This document shows positions 62,338 to 64,000 of a stretch of DNA of 64,000 bases, in pieces (position 1 is the first letter of the stretch; the number at the start of each line of letters is the position of its first letter). The DNA lies in NCBI GenBank assembly GCA_002591745.1, contig PDLQ01000009.1, forward strand, positions 62,001-126,000. The letters run 5' to 3'. The stretch comes from Lewinellaceae bacterium SD302. Lineage in GTDB: Bacteria; Bacteroidota; Bacteroidia; Chitinophagales; Saprospiraceae. The notes under the pieces were generated by a model. That model ran no database searches. It had not been told where the DNA came from and saw nothing but the letters and a program-made list of their open reading frames with translations. Both the position numbers and the translations under genes were made by a program.

Positions 62338-63162
62338 ATGTCCAGCTTTTCCCCCTCCTGCTTATTATCCATTTTTCTGCTAGTGTTTTTGGGTCTTACC
62401 ACTCCGCTGTTTGCTCAAACGCCCTACGGATCCCCCAAGGCAAACGAAAAAATGCTTGGCCTGGAAGACGTCAACCTGATCGATCAGATGATGGTTTATA
62501 TTCCTGGCGTAGGCTCCCCCAGTCGTGAAGCACTGGAAAGGCAAAATATCAAAGCCTACATGATGCCCATCCGGCAATGCTCCGACCTGAATTTGGAGTG
62601 GGCCTACGCGCTCACTAGTGGGGTTGAGTATTACGTCAACCTGAATAACAACTACAAGGACAATCTCAGCCCGGATTACCTCGCCCTGAGTCTGGCCGGA
62701 CAGGGAACCCGCCCTAACCTGATCGATGGTTTTAAATTCCTGGTGGAAAACGGTACCGTTTCCGCCAGTATCGTCCCGTTTGGCAGCCAGACCATTCCCA
62801 GAGCCGTATTTAACGTTCCCCGGTTCACCATCACCAATTACGCCTATCTCTTCCGTCCTACTACCCGGGAACGCAACCGTATTTTTGAACTGCGCAAAGC
62901 ATTGTCCCGCGGCAATCCCGTTATCGTAGAACTCAGCACCGCCGCTGACTTCAGTACCCTTAAGTCGCCCATCTATCAGATCAACCAACCTCCAACGGAA
63001 ACCCATTACCTCACCATCGTGGGTTACGATGAATCCGAAAAGACTTTTGAGTTACGTTCGAGCTTTGGTCGTCACTGGGCGGATGCCGGGTACGTAAGAA
63101 TCTCTTACGATGATCTGGCACGCTATGCGAATAACGGGTACGTGATTATTCCTAAGCAGTAG
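62338..63162 (+). CDS. Secreted papain-fold (C1-like) protein without catalytic cysteine
   Basis: 274 residues with signal peptide (1-27, ending LFAQ). The C-terminal half has the C1A order: RNRIFELRKALSRGNPVIVEL, then THYLTIVGYDESEKTFELRS (H223) and SFGRHWADAGYVRISYDDL, matching the H-x-V-x-x-V-G-Y and N-S-W-G-x-x-W-G-x-x-G-Y blocks of papain. The N-terminal block QCSDLNLEWAYAL corresponds to QxxCGSCWAFA, where E87 stands for the nucleophile and S241 for the Asn. A binding or inhibitor role is more likely than proteolysis. Stands alone; SSB genes converge on it. Confidence 0.75.
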   Translation: MSSFSPSCLLSIFLLVFLGLTTPLFAQTPYGSPKANEKMLGLEDVNLIDQMMVYIPGVGSPSREALERQNIKAYMMPIRQCSDLNLEWAYALTSGVEYYVNLNNNYKDNLSPDYLALSLAGQGTRPNLIDGFKFLVENGTVSASIVPFGSQTIPRAVFNVPRFTITNYAYLFRPTTRERNRIFELRKALSRGNPVIVELSTAADFSTLKSPIYQINQPPTETHYLTIVGYDESEKTFELRSSFGRHWADAGYVRISYDDLARYANNGYVIIPKQ

Positions 63163-63163
63163 T

Positions 63164-63478
63164 TCAATCCCCCAGGAAGGTAAACTGATCTACCCGAATT
63201 TCCGGTGTAATCACCTGCTCGCCCAGGCTGTTTTCAAACTGATGGTAGCTCAACTTGCCCCGTAGCGCAATCTGGCTCCCCCGTTTCAAGTAAGTGTGTA
63301 ATTGCAGACCGATTGGCCCCCAGGCTAGACACTGATGGGTATCCGGCTCGTGGTTCTCATTCGGCGTGGCTACTTTGAAGCGTATCAAATCTGCCGCCGC
63401 CCTTTCTGTAGTAGTATAGAATATGTGATCCACTACCCTTCCAATCAGGTTGACCCGATTCAGATTCAGACCTGTCAT
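63164..63478 (-). CDS. Single-stranded DNA-binding protein, short form
   Basis: 104 residues, one OB fold: NRVNLIGRVVD at the start, LIRFKVATPNEN, HQCLAWGPIGLQLHTYLKRG and IALRGKLSYHQFE. The acidic C-terminal tip (DDDIPF) that normally recruits repair proteins is missing. Start codon overlaps the stop of the preceding SSB gene by 4 bp (ATGA), so they are translationally coupled. Confidence 0.85.
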   Translation of the reverse strand: MTGLNLNRVNLIGRVVDHIFYTTTERAAADLIRFKVATPNENHEPDTHQCLAWGPIGLQLHTYLKRGSQIALRGKLSYHQFENSLGEQVITPEIRVDQFTFLGD

Positions 63479-63837
63479 ATCGCTTCGTTTAGTTGGTTCC
63501 CGAATACTGCCGCGGGTTTGGGTCTGGCCAGGGCCAAAAACTCGTAGACGTGTATTTCCGTACGATAGTAACGCTCACCGTTACGTTGGTGCAAACGATT
63601 GCGTAGTTCCCCCCTTACGTAGACCTCACTACCCTTTTTAAAGTTGCGGTCGATCTCGCGGGCGATCGTACGCCAGGCCGTGAGGTTAAAATATTGGTTG
63701 CCATCCTGCTCCCCGCTTTCTCCCCTGAAGGTCCGTAGTCTGAAATTGGCTACGTAAGTTCCGTCGGAGAGCATTCTCAATTCAGGGTCCGCAGCCAGAG
63801 AGCCGGCCAGCTGAACCGAATTATTCATCATGCGCAT
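63475..63837 (-). CDS. ssb: Single-stranded DNA-binding protein
   Basis: 120 residues from the ATG at 63835-63837 (further ATG codons at 63831 and 63828). OB fold with NNSVQLAGSLAADPELRMLS, YVANFRLRTFRGE, YFNLTAWRTIAREIDRNFKK and VYVRGELRNRLHQRNGERYY. It also ends without an acidic tail (GNQLNEAI). The pair may form a hetero-oligomer or work in uptake and recombination rather than replication. Three TAAACG direct repeats lie upstream. Confidence 0.88.
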   Translation of the reverse strand: MRMMNNSVQLAGSLAADPELRMLSDGTYVANFRLRTFRGESGEQDGNQYFNLTAWRTIAREIDRNFKKGSEVYVRGELRNRLHQRNGERYYRTEIHVYEFLALARPKPAAVFGNQLNEAI

Positions 63838-63900
63838 AGATCTATTGTTTGGTAATTGATGCACCAAACATCGGACCGCTTTGCACGACTACTCGTGTAT

Positions 63901-63940
63901 TAAACGATTATTTACGTTTTTAAACGATTATAAACGCTTA
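63901..63940. promoter_or_regulatory. Three direct TAAACGNTTA repeats upstream of the SSB pair
   Basis: TAAACGATTA at 63901 and 63921 and TAAACGCTTA at 63931, spaced 20 and 10 bp, on one face of the helix. They lie 64-103 bp before the ssb start, in the promoter area, and could be an operator. Confidence 0.5.
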
Positions 63941-64000
63941 GTCATTTCCATCCCAGAAGAAGCTTCCTGCTCCTACATTTGTCAATTCTATTTCCACCAG
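63938..64000 (-). CDS. C-terminal end of a gene cut by the window edge
   Basis: On the minus strand 20 codons are open from the edge to a stop at 63938-63940, reading LVEIELTNVGAGSFFWDGND. Codon choice is ordinary for the window. Too short to identify. Confidence 0.35.
   Translation of the reverse strand: MVEIELTNVGAGSFFWDGND

Noticed and set aside
1-64000. tRNA, rRNA and prophage genes
   Set aside because: No cloverleaf-like segments, rRNA stretches, integrase or phage structural genes were recognised on reading both strands; a covariance-model scan would settle this.

Overview
The window reads as chromosomal DNA of a free-living Bacteroidota bacterium, most likely from the Saprospiria / Lewinella-like branch (inference). 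The signs are several secreted proteins ending in type IX secretion (T9SS) sorting domains of both the A and the CHU_C (B) kind, a TonB-dependent receptor with a carboxypeptidase-like N-terminal domain, a Bacteroidota-type ECF sigma factor, a LytTR response regulator paired with a HisKA_2 kinase, many lipoproteins, and at least one textbook Bacteroidota promoter (TTG, 20 nt, TANNTTTG). No rRNA, tRNA, CRISPR array or prophage was seen.

Layout. 1-6.9 kb: the N-terminal part of a TonB-dependent receptor, a lipoprotein gene broken at a 13-base poly-C run, a MarC-family membrane protein, a DASH cryptochrome, a LamG-type T9SS protein and a DCC thiol oxidoreductase. 7-16.8 kb: a MITE-like element, a calcineurin-type phosphoesterase, nitroreductase, GNAT enzyme, T9SS protein, 4-hydroxyphenylpyruvate dioxygenase, two lipoproteins and a FadH-type flavoenzyme. 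16.8-19.1 kb is a repeat-rich island: a REP-associated Y1 (RAYT) transposase between two ~232-bp direct repeats, a UbiA prenyltransferase preceded by an attenuator-like hairpin, and a second MITE. 19.1-26 kb: acyl-CoA dehydrogenase, a secreted kinase-fold-like protein, ThiL, and a TPR histidine kinase / small secreted protein / LytTR regulator cluster. 26.2-38.5 kb is an oxidative-metabolism block: SnoaL-like, SDR and cupin-carboxymuconolactone decarboxylase proteins with a divergent AraC regulator, a DUF4440-like protein, a two-subunit molybdopterin oxidoreductase (IorAB type), a carotenoid oxygenase, a TIM-barrel isomerase and an esterase. 38.7-56 kb: PepSY protein, BamA-type outer-membrane protein, rhomboid protease, M12-type T9SS metalloprotease, TrmB, a T9SS-tagged di-heme peroxidase, a DEAD-box helicase with a long leader, a porin, PurA and a four-repeat T9SS protein. 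56.2-64 kb: an ECF sigma factor head-to-head with a propeller receptor carrying a class III adenylate cyclase, a GNAT enzyme, a GluRS-like protein, a papain-fold protein lacking its catalytic cysteine, two overlapping SSB genes and a gene end at the edge.

Most coding content is ordinary for the phylum. The unexplained structure lies in repeats and control regions: (i) a dispersed motif, GCTACTTTG, with 22 exact copies where about 0.5 is expected, mostly intergenic, often 20-110 bp before a start codon and pointing at it, but twice apparently inside protein linkers; (ii) two MITE subfamilies sharing the terminal inverted repeat AGAGCTTGTTKGG; (iii) a RAYT locus whose flanking REP units also carry copies of the 3' end of the neighbouring UbiA gene; (iv) two unrelated genes with almost the same core promoter and upstream palindrome; and (v) a homopolymeric tract that switches a lipoprotein out of frame. 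Start sites were moved inward from the longest possible frames wherever a signal peptide, lipobox or family N-terminus showed a later ATG.
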